A DNA stretch of 64,000 nucleotides, taken from contig BLJB01000048.1 in assembly GCA_013423325.1 (NCBI GenBank), positions 62,001 through 126,000 of the forward strand, read 5' to 3'. Both the position numbers and the translations under genes were made by a program. This DNA comes from Usnea hakonensis (lineage: Eukaryota; Ascomycota; Lecanoromycetes; Lecanorales; Parmeliaceae). Below the pieces are notes generated by a model. It was not told the DNA's origin and did no database searches. It saw only the letters and a list, made by a program, of their open reading frames with translations. Below, one piece after another: positions 23,658 to 34,789 of this stretch; the first letter of the stretch is position 1; the number at the start of each line of letters is the position of its first letter.

Positions 23658-25031
23658 TCATCGTTCCCAGGCCATTTTCGAGCTCTCGACATCCTTTGTC
23701 GCCGTCATGGCCATGCCTTCTCCGGACCCAAGACCATCAGGGGGACCATCTTCCCGACTATCTATTTCAGCCTCTCTCCTCAGCTTCTCATAGCGCTCTC
23801 CAGTCTCCTTTAGCAGCTCTTGAATCTCCCCTTCCCTAATCACGATATCGTCTTTCTCCTTCCTGACCTCCTCCAACCGCCGAACCTTCTGCATCCGCGC
23901 GTACTCCATGCCTGCCAGCCTCTGCTTCAGCTTCTCTAGACATGCAGCCAATGTAGGCAAGGGCGTGATCCGCGGTGGCGTTCTCGGTCGCCTGGGTCTG
24001 GAGCTCTTATCGTCTCTTTTTAAACCATCCATTCCTTTTCGTGTCTGTGCAGCTTCGTATGCGGCATGGCACTCGGCCTCGCTGTCGTCTTCTGAGTCCG
24101 CAGAGTCATTGCCGCCTTCGGCTTCGTTTATCAAGTCCCGCATAGCGGCCTCATTGCGTTTCTTCTGCTCTCGTTCCGCTTTTTTGCCCAGTGCGATACG
24201 CCCGTCGGAAACGAACTCGTCGAAGCCTTCTGCCATGTCCTCATCGTCACGGACTAGGCGGGATTCTTCCTTCTTCGATGCCTTTTGCTGTGCATATGGC
24301 AAGAGCGACCTCTCGCCATCGGAATCTTCTTGCTCCTGCGCGTCTTCGTCGCCGAGGCTGATGAAATCTTGCTCCTTTGCTAAGCGAGCGCGGCGTTGTT
24401 TTTTCTCCCGGATTTCAGCGTCCGTTGGGATGACGGAGCTGGAATCTTGGAATGCGAAATCGGAGCCGAATTTCGAGACCAGGTCAAGGGTTTTATTGCT
24501 TTCGTCGTTGATGTCGGATTGGAGGTGAAGGTCCTTAGGTGTGGAGGGCGTGGAAGTCTTGAGCTCATTCAGTTGATCAGCGCCGTAGCTTGGGCGATCT
24601 TCTGTTTGCCGCAAGGGGATATGTTCTGACGAGAGATTGTTCGCTATTGTCTTCCGGAGGGCGTTCTTTTCAACGGCTTGCCGGCTCAGGCTCGCTTTTT
24701 TGGGCGTGAAGACTGCAGTCTCCCCGGTGTCGTCATCTTCAGTCATAGAAGTGCCCCCAGGCCCAAATGATACCCTACTAGATGACCTCTTCTTGCTTTT
24801 CGAGGATCCACGCGATGCGATTGGGGGCCGTATGACGGTGGGTGTACTGTCTAGGGCGGCTGTCAGCCTGGAATTTCGCACGAACACATTAGAAGACTGT
24901 GCTGAAAATTTGGGAATGGACTTCTTACCATGGTCCCAGTCCTCGTGGCTAGGACGCGCATCCTCGATCTCTGCGTCTTCCTCCTGCCCGATCTTTCGAG
25001 CCTGGCGCCTGGCGCCAAATGAGGACCTCAT
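23658..25031 (-). CDS. Ntr2/GCFC-like spliceosome-disassembly protein
   Basis: One open frame of 457 residues. The N terminus is basic and disordered (MRSSFGARRQARKIG), then SFGPGGTSM. A conserved block follows: FGSDFAFQDSSSVIPTDAEI, KKQRRARLAKEQDFISLGDE. After an acidic region comes a coiled coil (LKQRLAGMEYARMQKVRRLEE, continuing to about residue 430). This order matches fungal proteins annotated as nineteen-complex-related protein 2, which work with the helicase Prp43 and Ntr1 to release the intron lariat from the spliceosome. The stretch after SHEDWDH contains GTAAG and CAG signals, but removing it as an intron gives a stop, so the frame is kept uninterrupted. It is divergent from the NLR-like gene. 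Confidence 0.75.
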   Translation of the reverse strand: MRSSFGARRQARKIGQEEDAEIEDARPSHEDWDHGKKSIPKFSAQSSNVFVRNSRLTAALDSTPTVIRPPIASRGSSKSKKRSSSRVSFGPGGTSMTEDDDTGETAVFTPKKASLSRQAVEKNALRKTIANNLSSEHIPLRQTEDRPSYGADQLNELKTSTPSTPKDLHLQSDINDESNKTLDLVSKFGSDFAFQDSSSVIPTDAEIREKKQRRARLAKEQDFISLGDEDAQEQEDSDGERSLLPYAQQKASKKEESRLVRDDEDMAEGFDEFVSDGRIALGKKAEREQKKRNEAAMRDLINEAEGGNDSADSEDDSEAECHAAYEAAQTRKGMDGLKRDDKSSRPRRPRTPPRITPLPTLAACLEKLKQRLAGMEYARMQKVRRLEEVRKEKDDIVIREGEIQELLKETGERYEKLRREAEIDSREDGPPDGLGSGEGMAMTATKDVESSKMAWER

Positions 25032-25659
25032 GGTGAAGGGATGTGTGACGCACCCGGTGTCCCTACCGGCGCAACGAATCTCCCTTGGAAGGTTGCACTC
25101 GTTTCAAGAAGACCATGTTTCAATAGACAAGAGCCAATGTGGATTGAGTTGCGAGTCTGGAGTCAAAGGTCTTTAAATGATATCCCCCGCTACTGTAGCA
25201 GCCCTACAGTAGTGTAGGTACTTTACGCCTCGGCAGTACAACATACAGTGGAACAAACCACTCTACCACCCATTCCTTGAAATCTTTGAATTTCGACGCG
25301 GGTATAGAATTCTGTGAGCTCTACTTAATTATTCTTCTCCTGCCAATCTCTCATACGGGCATCTCTAGTCTCTTCCCGAATGTACAGTTGTTCTCAATTC
25401 TATTTCTATTCTCTATCAAGCGAGTTTCCCCAATTCCATCAATTTTGTCTGCAGAAGCATCGACAACCAGTAGCTTGCTGACAATGCAGGAGCATGTTCC
25501 AATGTGGTATAGCCTCGGCCCCTCTCCGTGGCAAGGCTGCCGCTCAATTGCGAGTCGAGGCCTGGATAAGAGGACACATTCCCTCTCATCTTTTGTGTTT
25601 TGTTGTAAATCTCATCTGCAGCCAACAATCGTCAGCAGCTTATAGTCGTTTGACTTGCC
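25032..25659. other. Divergent intergenic region, Ntr2-like and NLR-like genes
   Basis: 628 bases that should hold both promoters. A short inverted repeat (CTACTGTAG near 25190, CTACAGTAG near 25205) lies about 160 bp upstream of the Ntr2-like start codon. No gene seen. Confidence 0.45.
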
Positions 25660-28600
25660 ATGAAGAAACTTTTCCATAGGCGGAAAGTCGAGCCTGATGA
25701 CTCGAGTGCTAAGCCAGAGGCTAGTACAACTGCCCCTCATGGGTCCACGCCAAAGGCTGGTACGACTACCACTAATAAGTCCATGACTAAGGTTTGTATG
25801 CTGTCATTCTTGTTGCCACTTCATTCCCATCATTCTCTGCAAAGTCCCGGCTTCTTGAAGTCACATGTTGTCTTCGGAATAAGCACCGAAGTCTTCTATA
25901 CGCTTCATGCTATTGAATGCCCTTGGTGTCTAGTCGGTAAATTGTCAAGGCGTTATGTCATGGAATGCTGCCACCGCTTCAATCTCACGGTCGCAGCGTT
26001 ACTGAAGCTCTGAGTCGCAGGAAAAGTACGGTCTTTTCCCTCTCGCCAGTGACTTGGACGGTACTTATGACATTGAGTAAGCTCCGTACACAATGATTAC
26101 AGAGCTTTTCCCCGGTCTCTAACGTATACGCTAGCATTGTCGCTGTTCATGGGCTCGGTGGACATTGGAAGGAAACGTGGACCAATACCTCCGAAAATCG
26201 AGAACGCCTGTGGTTACGAGATTTTCTTCCGAGCCAGCTGAAAAAGGAGGCCAACCTCCGTGCTCGGGTTATGTCCTACGGTTACAACTCCGAAGTTGCT
26301 TTCTCCAAAAGTGTTTCAGATATCGAGGACCATGCCGGAGCGCTCTTACACGCCCTCGACATGGAAAGGATGTCCCCTGCTCAAAAGGAGAGACCCATAA
26401 TCTTCTTAGCCCATAGCCTTGGGGGCATCATTGTCAAGAAAGCTCTCATTATTGCTCATGAACGGTCGTCACATTACGGTTCGCTATTGACAAAAGTAAG
26501 CGGTATGGTCTTATTTGGGGTACCTCATCGTGGATCCGATGTCGCCTACTGGGCTGATTTCGCTGCCAAAGTACTCAATGCGAGCCAATTGGGGGCCAAT
26601 GCCAACTTTGTGCACTCCCTTCAAAAGAATTCGAAAGCCTTTCAGAATATATCCCAGCAATTCATCGAGCGAGCGGCGGATCTAAAAAGGATATACACGT
26701 TCTACGAACTCGAAAAACTGCACAACATACTTGTAGTCGATAAGGATTCTGCTTGCCTCGGCCTCAAAAATGAGATTTCGGTGGGCATCTCCGCCAACCA
26801 TAGGTATATCTGCAAATTCAGTGATCCCGAAAGCGAAATCTATCGGCCAGTATGGAGAGCTATTCAGCGTCTCTGCGTTGAAAGCACTGGTGGTCAAGCC
26901 TCATGTATGTAATTTTCGACTCAGTGATGCACTGTTTGCTTTTCGTACAGCGTCCAATATCGGAATCTTTGAGGCTGCGAATGCCCACAAGGCTAGTAGC
27001 ATTGGATCGAATTTGTTTCTGGATGGCTGTCCATCACCAGTAAAGCCTGATCATCAAGTACGAAAATCCTGGTTGCTACTCTTTCCATATTCTTCATTGA
27101 AATTCAACATTGTCTATTCCGTATGGGTTCTCTATCCGACAACTTGCTGATATTTCCTTATCCAAAGGTCAGCGCAAGGCACATTTTCATGTTCCCTTCG
27201 AACGAGACGGAGATTTTGTTGGACGTGAGGAGATTCTCAGCCAAATAAACCTCAAATTTGAGACACAAAGGCGTGTTGCTCTAGACGGCATTGGGGGTGT
27301 CGGGTAATCGCATTCCATGGTATAGTGTAGAGCGTTGCTGATGAGCTTTGACAGAAAGTCGCAGATCGCAATCGAATACTGCTGGAGATTCAAAGAAGCG
27401 CATCCCGAAACCCACGTCTTCTGGGTACATGCTGGCTCTGTCGGGCGATTTGATCAAGCCTATAAGAGCATTGCAAGACGGTGCCAAATATCTGGTTGGG
27501 ATAGGCCGGGAGAAAACACCCTCCAGCTTGTATATGAGTGGCTTAGTGATGAAGGAAACGGCAGTTGGCTTATGATTATCGACAATGCGGATGACAAATG
27601 TGTGTTCTCAAATCAAGTGCAAGAAGATGCATCCCAAAAGGCTGGCAGCGATGATGACGCTCTGAACTTGCTCTCATACTTCCCCCAGACGGCTAATGGA
27701 TTATTTCTGATCACTTCCAGAAATAGAGACGCCGCATATCGACTTTTGAGTTCAGATGACAACATCATTGACGTACCTTTGATGGATACAGAGCTTGCAG
27801 TGTCCTTACTGTTGAAAAAGCTGCCAGAGTCTAAGGGGAACCTCGATGATGGGTTTCAGCTAGTGGAATTGCTAGATCGATTACCATTGGCCATCACACA
27901 GGCTTCTGCGTACATCACTAGGAGGAGAATTTCCCTCTCGGATTATATCAAATTCTTTCACGATAACACTGCTATACTGCTTGAGGACATGGGAGACATT
28001 CGAAGGGATCCCACGATGAAACACTCCGTGGTCTTGACGTGGCACATCTCGTTTAACCAGATCAGGAAGGAGAATGAGCGAGCCGCCGAACTCCTGTCGC
28101 TGATGAGTGTCCTTGAGCGACAAGATATACCGCAGTTTTTGGTGCGCGGAGAACTCGACGATCTAAGCTTCGATAATGCAATAGCTCTGTTACTTGACTT
28201 TTCATTGATAAGCCAAGTTGAGAGCCGAAAGGCTTTTGGAATGCATCGCCTCGTACAAATCGCCACGAGAACTTGGCTGGAGAAGCACAACGAGAAGGGT
28301 CTATGGGAGGGCACAGCTGTTACCATGCTAGCACAAGTCTTTCCAAGTTCGAGTTTGGAAGCACGGGAAACATGTGCATCACTTCTGCCCCACGCAAATG
28401 TCCTTGCCAAATATGAATATACGAGTGCAGAGTATAAGCTACAACTAGCCAATCTCCTCCAAAACAGGTCTTGGTATCTGCATAACGAAGGCAAAGACTA
28501 TGTAGCAAAGGAGGATGCGCAACGGGTGCTAGATTTACGGCTCGAAATACTCACAAGAGAAGATGTATTAGTCTCAAATGCAATGCGTGAAATGGGATTG

Positions 28601-29503
28601 ATACTGAGCTCCCTCGGCGAAGACCTGGCAGCGGAGAGTATGTACCGAGAAGCGCTGGAAATTGCATCAAAATTCGGCATTGATGATTTCGATGTGCAGG
28701 AAAGCAGGTTGAAGTTGGGCGATTTTTTGAGCATGCAGCATAAGTATGAAGAAGCAAGGGAGATACTGCAGTCCGTTCCCGACTTCTACGAAAACCATTC
28801 AGACACACGTGATAGTAGAACGCTGGATGTTATGAGGTACTTGGCCCATACATTGGCTTCTGAGAAGAAATTCGATGAGGCCCAAGAGCTATGCCAGCAG
28901 CGATTGGATATTCTATTAGAAGTGAAGGGTGAGAACCATCCGGACACGATCGAATGCAAGGGGTTCTTGATGCCGTATATCCTGAATGGGCTAGGGGAAT
29001 CTGAGAGCGCTGAAAAGCTGAGTCGACATGCTTCCGAGTTGACCAAGAAATTATATGGTCCAGACCATCCCCATACTCTCAAGGTCTCAACACTCCTGCA
29101 AACAGCACTACGGCTAAACAGAAAATATGATGAAGCAGAAACCCTAGCGCGACATGTCTTGAGTGTCAGCGAGAAAGTGCTAGGCCAAGATCATCGAGAG
29201 ACGTTGGTCAGTGTGAGTGAGCTCGCGAATACGTTGAGATACCAGAAGAATTACTATGAATCGGAGAATTTGCTACGGCAGGCGCTATCTGCAAGCGAGA
29301 GAGTTTTAGGAAAGGAGCACGTGGACACGGTGCTATACAGATACAATCTGATAACGACACTGGAAACAGACTTCAACAAGCATGAGGAGGCCGAAGAGAT
29401 GCTCCATGCACTGGAGACCCAAGGCAAACAGGAGGAAGCCGACGAAATAAGGGCAAAAATAGAGAAATGGAAACAGCATTTGAGGGCGCGGACGGATGCT
29501 TGA
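25660..29503 (+). CDS. NLR-like protein: serine alpha/beta-hydrolase, NB-ARC ATPase and TPR repeats
   Basis: Six exons, 25660..25791, 26021..26076, 26135..26904, 26951..27057, 27173..27303 and 27355..29503, giving 1114 residues in continuous phase. A Lys/Thr-rich leader of about 45 residues is followed by a SesB-like lipase/esterase domain: oxyanion-type VAVHGLGGHW (about 65-74) and nucleophile elbow LAHSLGG (Ser about 156). Next is an NB-ARC module with Walker A GIGGVGKSQ (about 394-402), Walker B WLMIIDNADD and the GLPLA-like LDRLPLAITQASAYI. The C terminus has TPR units of about 42 residues (KLYGPDHPHT, KVLGQDHRET, RVLGKEHVDT). Such proteins are viewed as intracellular receptors in fungal non-self recognition, with the TPRs sensing and the hydrolase as effector. 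No activity is proven here. The first intron (229 nt) is unusually long and might hide a small exon. Confidence 0.88.
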
Positions 29504-29864
29504 GACGAAGTCATACAGCGTGAGAGGCTTGAGAAGCACGCAGGAGTGTCATTTCGATTTCCTTTATATCAACATCTCCAATCTTCGTCACTGCAGCAAT
29601 CGATTTGATCCAACACTCGCCCCAGAAACATCCAAGATCTATTGTCATCTCAAAGCATACTTCGTAGCCTTCGTATGAGGAATCGTCTCAAAACGAACTT
29701 CCCCTTTCCGTACTGTCAAAAGCGGCAGCATACGCTAAGCCCAATCCAGCCGCCCTTCCGCACCCGCATCACTAAAAAATCGTCTCTCACCTTCACAGCT
29801 CCAGCTCCAGCTCCGACTCTACCTCCCAAAACCCACCACCAAATTCCTTCTCACTACCCAAACC
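29504..29864. other. Intergenic region upstream of SmG gene
   Basis: 361 bases. It contains the 3' flank of the NLR-like gene and the promoter and 5' UTR of the SmG gene, with C/A/T-rich sequence near 29750-29860. Confidence 0.5.
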
Positions 29865-30736
29865 ATGCCTCAAGCCCAACCCGAGCTCAAGAAAGTGTGT
29901 AAAACTCCCTTCCTCTTACCCTTCCCTCTCCCGAACCTCACCTCACCGCGCCAGCATCCCTCTGTCTCGTGTCATATCCTATCTGACGCTGACGCCGAAC
30001 AGTATCTCGACAAGCGCCTCTTCGTCCAATTGAACGGCAGCCGGAAAGTCATCGGCGTGCTGAGGGGCTATGACGTCTGTGCTCCCTCCTCCTCCCTCCC
30101 TCCATCTACCCACCCACCAACCCACCTATCTCTCCACCACTCCCACAACAGCGAACCCACAAACCCGCTCAACACACTCTCCGAAGCAACGCGTTCTGAT
30201 ATGATATGACGTGACGAGACCTGAGCCTCCAGGCTGACATACCCACAGGTCTTTCTAAACATTGTCCTGGACGAAGCCGTCGAAGAGAAAGCCGGAGGCG
30301 AAAAAGTGAGGATCGGCATGGTGGTATGCGTGTCCCACCCCTTCCCTCTCTGGCCCCCTATATTCTCCATCCTATACCACACCCTACATCCTACACTCCA
30401 ATCCTATGCACCACAGGGCCGGCCTGCCTACTACACCTACAATCTACAACTACGTACACCTCCACCCACCCCCACTTCCTTCTTCCTGCCCCCCCCCAAC
30501 CCCCCAAAATCCAAACCCCAGCGCACTCCGCTAACTTCCCCCCCAGGTCATAAGAGGCAACTCCGTCGTCATGCTCGAGGTAACCTTCCCCTCCCCCCTT
30601 CCTTCCTCCCCCTCACAAAACAACCCACCTGCCACCCAAACCCCTCCCCCCCCATCGAAACAAAACCCAAACTAACCCACCCAACTCCCAACAGGCGCTA
30701 GAACGTATCGGTGGCGGAGACAGGGATAGAGGATGA
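29865..30736 (+). CDS. SMX2: Small nuclear ribonucleoprotein G (Sm core protein)
   Basis: Five exons, 29865..29894, 30003..30074, 30249..30323, 30547..30579 and 30695..30736, giving 83 residues, the normal SmG size. Four introns split this tiny gene and all joins are phase 0. The joined product contains the Sm1 motif (DKRLFVQLNGSRKVIGVLRG and GYDVFLNIVLDEA) and the Sm2 motif (MVVIRGNSVVMLEALE). SmG is one of the seven proteins forming the ring around U1, U2, U4 and U5 snRNAs. The introns are C-rich with weak donors such as GTCTGT, so a transcript would be useful. It is convergent with the transcription factor gene. Confidence 0.95.
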
Positions 30737-31723
30737 AATGGAATGAGTGGATGGACAGGTCGAAGATCTCTGGGGAGGATGAAATGAATGGAGTGAGGGC
30801 ATTTCAAAGCCGGGTGTCCCGAGCGGAATATGTGTGTGTGATCTTGTCTTGTCCGTCTATACGCAAAGACGCAAGTCATGGAGGAGATGGAGGATACTAC
30901 GAGATTCTATACACTTGGCTTTGCTGTATCCGAACGGGTCTAGGGGACAGCCAAGTCCATTCACCGCTCAAAGGTTAGAAGAAAGAAAAAGCAAAAAAAG
31001 AAAAAAGCGCCAGTCAGACCAAAAAAAAATAAATCCTTTGGAAAAGCGGTCCTAAACTAAGCAGATGATCCTCTTCTCTGTTTGTGGATGGAACGAGCAA
31101 GTAAGGACAAGCGAAAAAAACGAACGGGCCATAGGACAGAGGAACAAAAAAGCTTTTTTCTTTATTTCTTCCATTTGCTAGTATGCATGCATGCCTAAGA
31201 TACCCCCCTCCATTAACCCGCCCAAACAAATCCACTGTTCCGTTCCAAGTAAGATCAGATATGTACGTGAGTCTCCACGAGTCCCAATATATGCTCGCCC
31301 AAACAACAAATAATGAATCCCCGACATATTCCATATCACACCATGAAGGAACAAAAAAAAAAAAAAAGATCCAAAAAGGCCAATGTTGAAACTCTTTGTT
31401 TTGTTCGCACGGTCCGACGAATTACATTCCTACTCCAGCAGTCGCCCCAGAGGATATCATAACGAAAGACCAGAAAAAAAGTAGCAAAACATATGTGGCG
31501 TTCAAATGTGTTCAAGAAAAAGAGAGATGCAGAATAAGTAGGCAACAAAGAATGGCGTATATCATCGCTTGTCCGCAACATGTAACCACCGTGGGAAATC
31601 GTGGGCTCGTAGAAATGAAATATCGTCATACAAAGAACGCCTTGAGCCGTTGTTATTGTACAGTCGTTTGTGGGCATGCCTTGGTTGGCGTGTGGATGAA
31701 AAGGATGAGATTGCATTCTCAGT
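30737..31723. other. Convergent 3' intergenic region with A-rich tracts
   Basis: 987 bases between the SmG gene and the Zn2Cys6 gene. A-rich runs occur near 30990-31030 and 31350-31370, and a (GCAT)-type palindrome TGCATGCATGC near 31184. Probably 3' UTR sequence of both genes; no coding signal. Confidence 0.5.
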
Positions 31724-34700
31724 CTACCTCGAGCGCTTTTTCTGAATAGGGTTATCCATAATAAAAGTGCCATTGTCTTCCAGGTCCCAACGCCGTTTGT
31801 TCCCTGCAGGGTCGTATGTGCTGGCGACAGTGTCGCGCCACATACTTGACGTGACGAATGAAGGCGCTGGAGTAGGATAGGCAGGTAGCTGTGGTGTCGT
31901 TTGATGTCTAGATACTGACGGCATGCTCGTCTGGATAGGATATGAGTTTTGCGGTTGATACAGCGACTGAGGCATTTGCGAAGAAGTTGATGGTGTGTAG
32001 AGAGGTGGAGACTGTTGTGCAGTCGCAGCATTCCCCTGTCCAAACGCATTGTTCCACTGACTGTCACTTCCGTCAGCACAAGTCACAGCTTTGAAGCGCC
32101 AGAAACGTACGCAAAAATGGGAGTGGGGTTCCATTCTTGCCCCATACTCATTGGCATGGCCTGCTGCTGACTGCTTGGCATCATCTGCATTGAGCCAGAC
32201 ATGAGTGGGTTATCCTTGGAGTCCTCGAAGGTCAAGCCCGCCGACGAGATTGGCGGTGTTATAGGCGTTGCGTGGTATGGCATGTGATCTTGGTGTCCAA
32301 GTGACTCGTGACGAGTCAGCATGGGATGTTGTATGTTAATGTCGAGGGGAGGGCTCGGCTGTAATCCAGCTGTACGTGGGCTTGGACTTTCAAATGGAAA
32401 TCCTCTTTTCAACTCGAACGGCCTGTTGACATCTGCAGAAAAGGCTTCTCTGAGTTGGTTGACCTGCATCTGCATGTCTGGCATAGACCAAGTTTCCATG
32501 CACTGTTCGAGTATACGCATGTGCCGCGTGAAGTAGTCCCTTGCATCAATATTGAGTTCTGGATCCGGTGAGGTAATAGCCACCTAGCCTAGAATTAGCC
32601 AACGTAGGTTACTCCTCCGTGATCAGCTTGGACTTACCAAATGGATAAGCGCGCAAGTCAAAACAGCATATATGACAAAGTTGATGCCACGCTGCATGCA
32701 CATCAATCCCGGCAGTCCGAATTGTTGATAAATGGCTTCTTGCAATCGGCACATGGCCTTGGCGGACCCATAAGAGATCAGCATATGCCTCTTCCAACTA
32801 CCGTCCGCAAAAGCACCCGAGACCGACAACTGGGGTCGGTGGAGCATGATCACAGTTAGATGGTAATAAGTATGCATGTTGCCCAGAAAGTGGCTCGGTA
32901 GCCAGGGCGGGCTATCGTCTTTGGGCCAGGTAATTTGCATGTCGCGTGGCAGTCCGTCGAGCCATTTTATAAGCTTCGTTTCCTGGGCCACGAATTCCGG
33001 ATCAGTTATCCAGTCCTTGGTGGGGCAGGCTTCCTTGATATCGTGCATACGTCGTACAGTTTGAATCATTGAAACAAGGAAGATGAATTGGCGTGATGCG
33101 CGGTAGTCAGAGTCGTCCAGACCAAGTCTTGGCGTCAGGGGTGTGAGGTCTACAGTTGATGGTTCTACTTGCATGTCTTTTCGACCTATTGTAGATCAGC
33201 ATCAAGCAGCATCTAGTTGCTCTTCATACGCACCTTGTGGACCACCAATCATCATCTCGCAAGCAAAAATGATTTGCCATATCCGTGTCTTGATTAAGCA
33301 TTCCGTAGGATCTGAAGTGCAATGTCCACCTGGGACTTGATGCTCTCTGTAGTGCTTGTCGAGCTTTAGCTCGAGCGCAAAGGTAATCATTTTCTTGACA
33401 CTCAACCAAGAGCGAAAATAATATCCTCTCTTTGGAGCGGCCTCTCGGCCCTTTAATAACAACAGCATTGCTTGGAGTGTACTTAGCCGAGGAGTATCCA
33501 TAAAGCAGTCCTCATGCTCTGCATACGTATTTAGTCAGGTACTTCTAAGTTCTGAAGATAAAAGCTTACTGGCAGCTAATGCAAGCCATTGAGCTCCTTC
33601 GGCGTCGTCATCAGAAGACACACTCCCAGCGCAGGCGAATATCGCCTCCAGAATAAGAGGCGAAATGGTCTCTGGTTTAAGTCGCCATTGCTCATAGAAA
33701 TACCGCTTGCTAAGCACCGGGACGTACGGATGCACGTGCTGAAAGAATATGCCAAACAATTCCAGGCATCGCTCTTTTGACGGCATCAGTGCTTGAGGAA
33801 TCCTTACGGTACCAAAGGGTTTAGTCTCCGGTAGAGTCATTTGATACTCCTCGTATGCAGGAGTATCGGCTAGAGCACTCTTCTGATTGGATATATAATG
33901 TGCTGTTGCGGGGTCAGCCACTTGCACTTGGAAAGACAAATTTGCGCATTTGTCTCGCACGTACCAACGCCGTCATTCGCAATACCGAGTCCACCCATAA
34001 GATTGCTGAGATCCGTGGCATTGATGTTCTCGCTGTTCCAATTCCGACCATTGTTTATGGGTAGCGAAGTGCTCTGTGGCGGGGGGTAGAGGTCCTGGGT
34101 ATTGTTATATGAGGAATGCCGTAATGACAAAGGCATCGGCTGAACTTCGTCATACCCTAGCTCATGCTGGCTATAAGCTTTTTCGGAGAATGGCGGTGTA
34201 TTAAAAGCCCCTAGACCAGCGCTGTAGGGTCCTTGCGTATGTGCCGAGGCATCCTGTAGCTCGAAGAGTTGCGAAGTGCTTGCTTCGTAGCCAAAGTCGT
34301 CCTCTCCACTGCCGTCGGACTGGTCAAAGTCCAGCACTCTTTCGAGTCCCTGAAGCTGACCGCTAGCGGCATGAGTGCGATCGTTGGTGACGGTAGGAGG
34401 CGAGCAGGTTGATCTTAGACGAACACAAGAAGTGCACGGCCACTGATTGGTCGTAACAGCATCGCACTTTATCTTCCTCCTCCTACAGCCCTCACAAGCT
34501 CTCATGACTACAGAGGGATTAGCAATGCTGGAGCCTCAAAAAGGTGATGGGCAAGATACCCTTCAGTCTCTTGTGTCGGTTGTGCTCATCTACAAAAACA
34601 AAGTCTGGAGACTTGGTTAGTCTAAATTTCGAAACAGGAGTGCACTGCCAAGCTCGACAGGAGAGGTCGCCTACTCTTCTTATCAGCGCCAACACCCATG

Positions 34701-34789
34701 TTAGGTGGTGCAAAAGAATAAGTCTGCTGCATCCCGTTCCCGTATTGTTGTTGCGGCAACACAGTGCGGGTCTCTGTACCGGTACTCAT
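31724..34789 (-). CDS. Zn2Cys6 fungal transcription factor with fungal-specific regulatory domain
   Basis: Seven exons, 34789..34675, 34507..33965, 33920..33570, 33518..33234, 33185..32638, 32583..32111 and 32060..31724, giving 883 residues; every junction is GT-AG and keeps phase. The zinc cluster is RACEGCRRRKIKCD followed by WPCTSCVRLRSTC, with six cysteines at about 43, 46, 53, 63, 66 and 73. It is preceded by a Gln/Tyr-rich N-terminal stretch. The middle region (LFGIFFQHVHPYVPVLSKRY, ILEAIFACAG, KTRIWQIIFACEMMIGGPQG) is the fungal-specific transcription factor domain. The C terminus is rich in Pro, Gln and Ser, with a basic end PIQKKRSR that could aid nuclear entry or DNA binding. It binds DNA and regulates genes in the nucleus; targets are unknown. 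I cannot name the regulator. Confidence 0.9.

Noticed and set aside
24892..24962. Possible intron in the Ntr2-like gene (GTAAG..CAG after SHEDWDH)
   Set aside because: Removing it creates an immediate stop with either acceptor, while the read-through frame is open.
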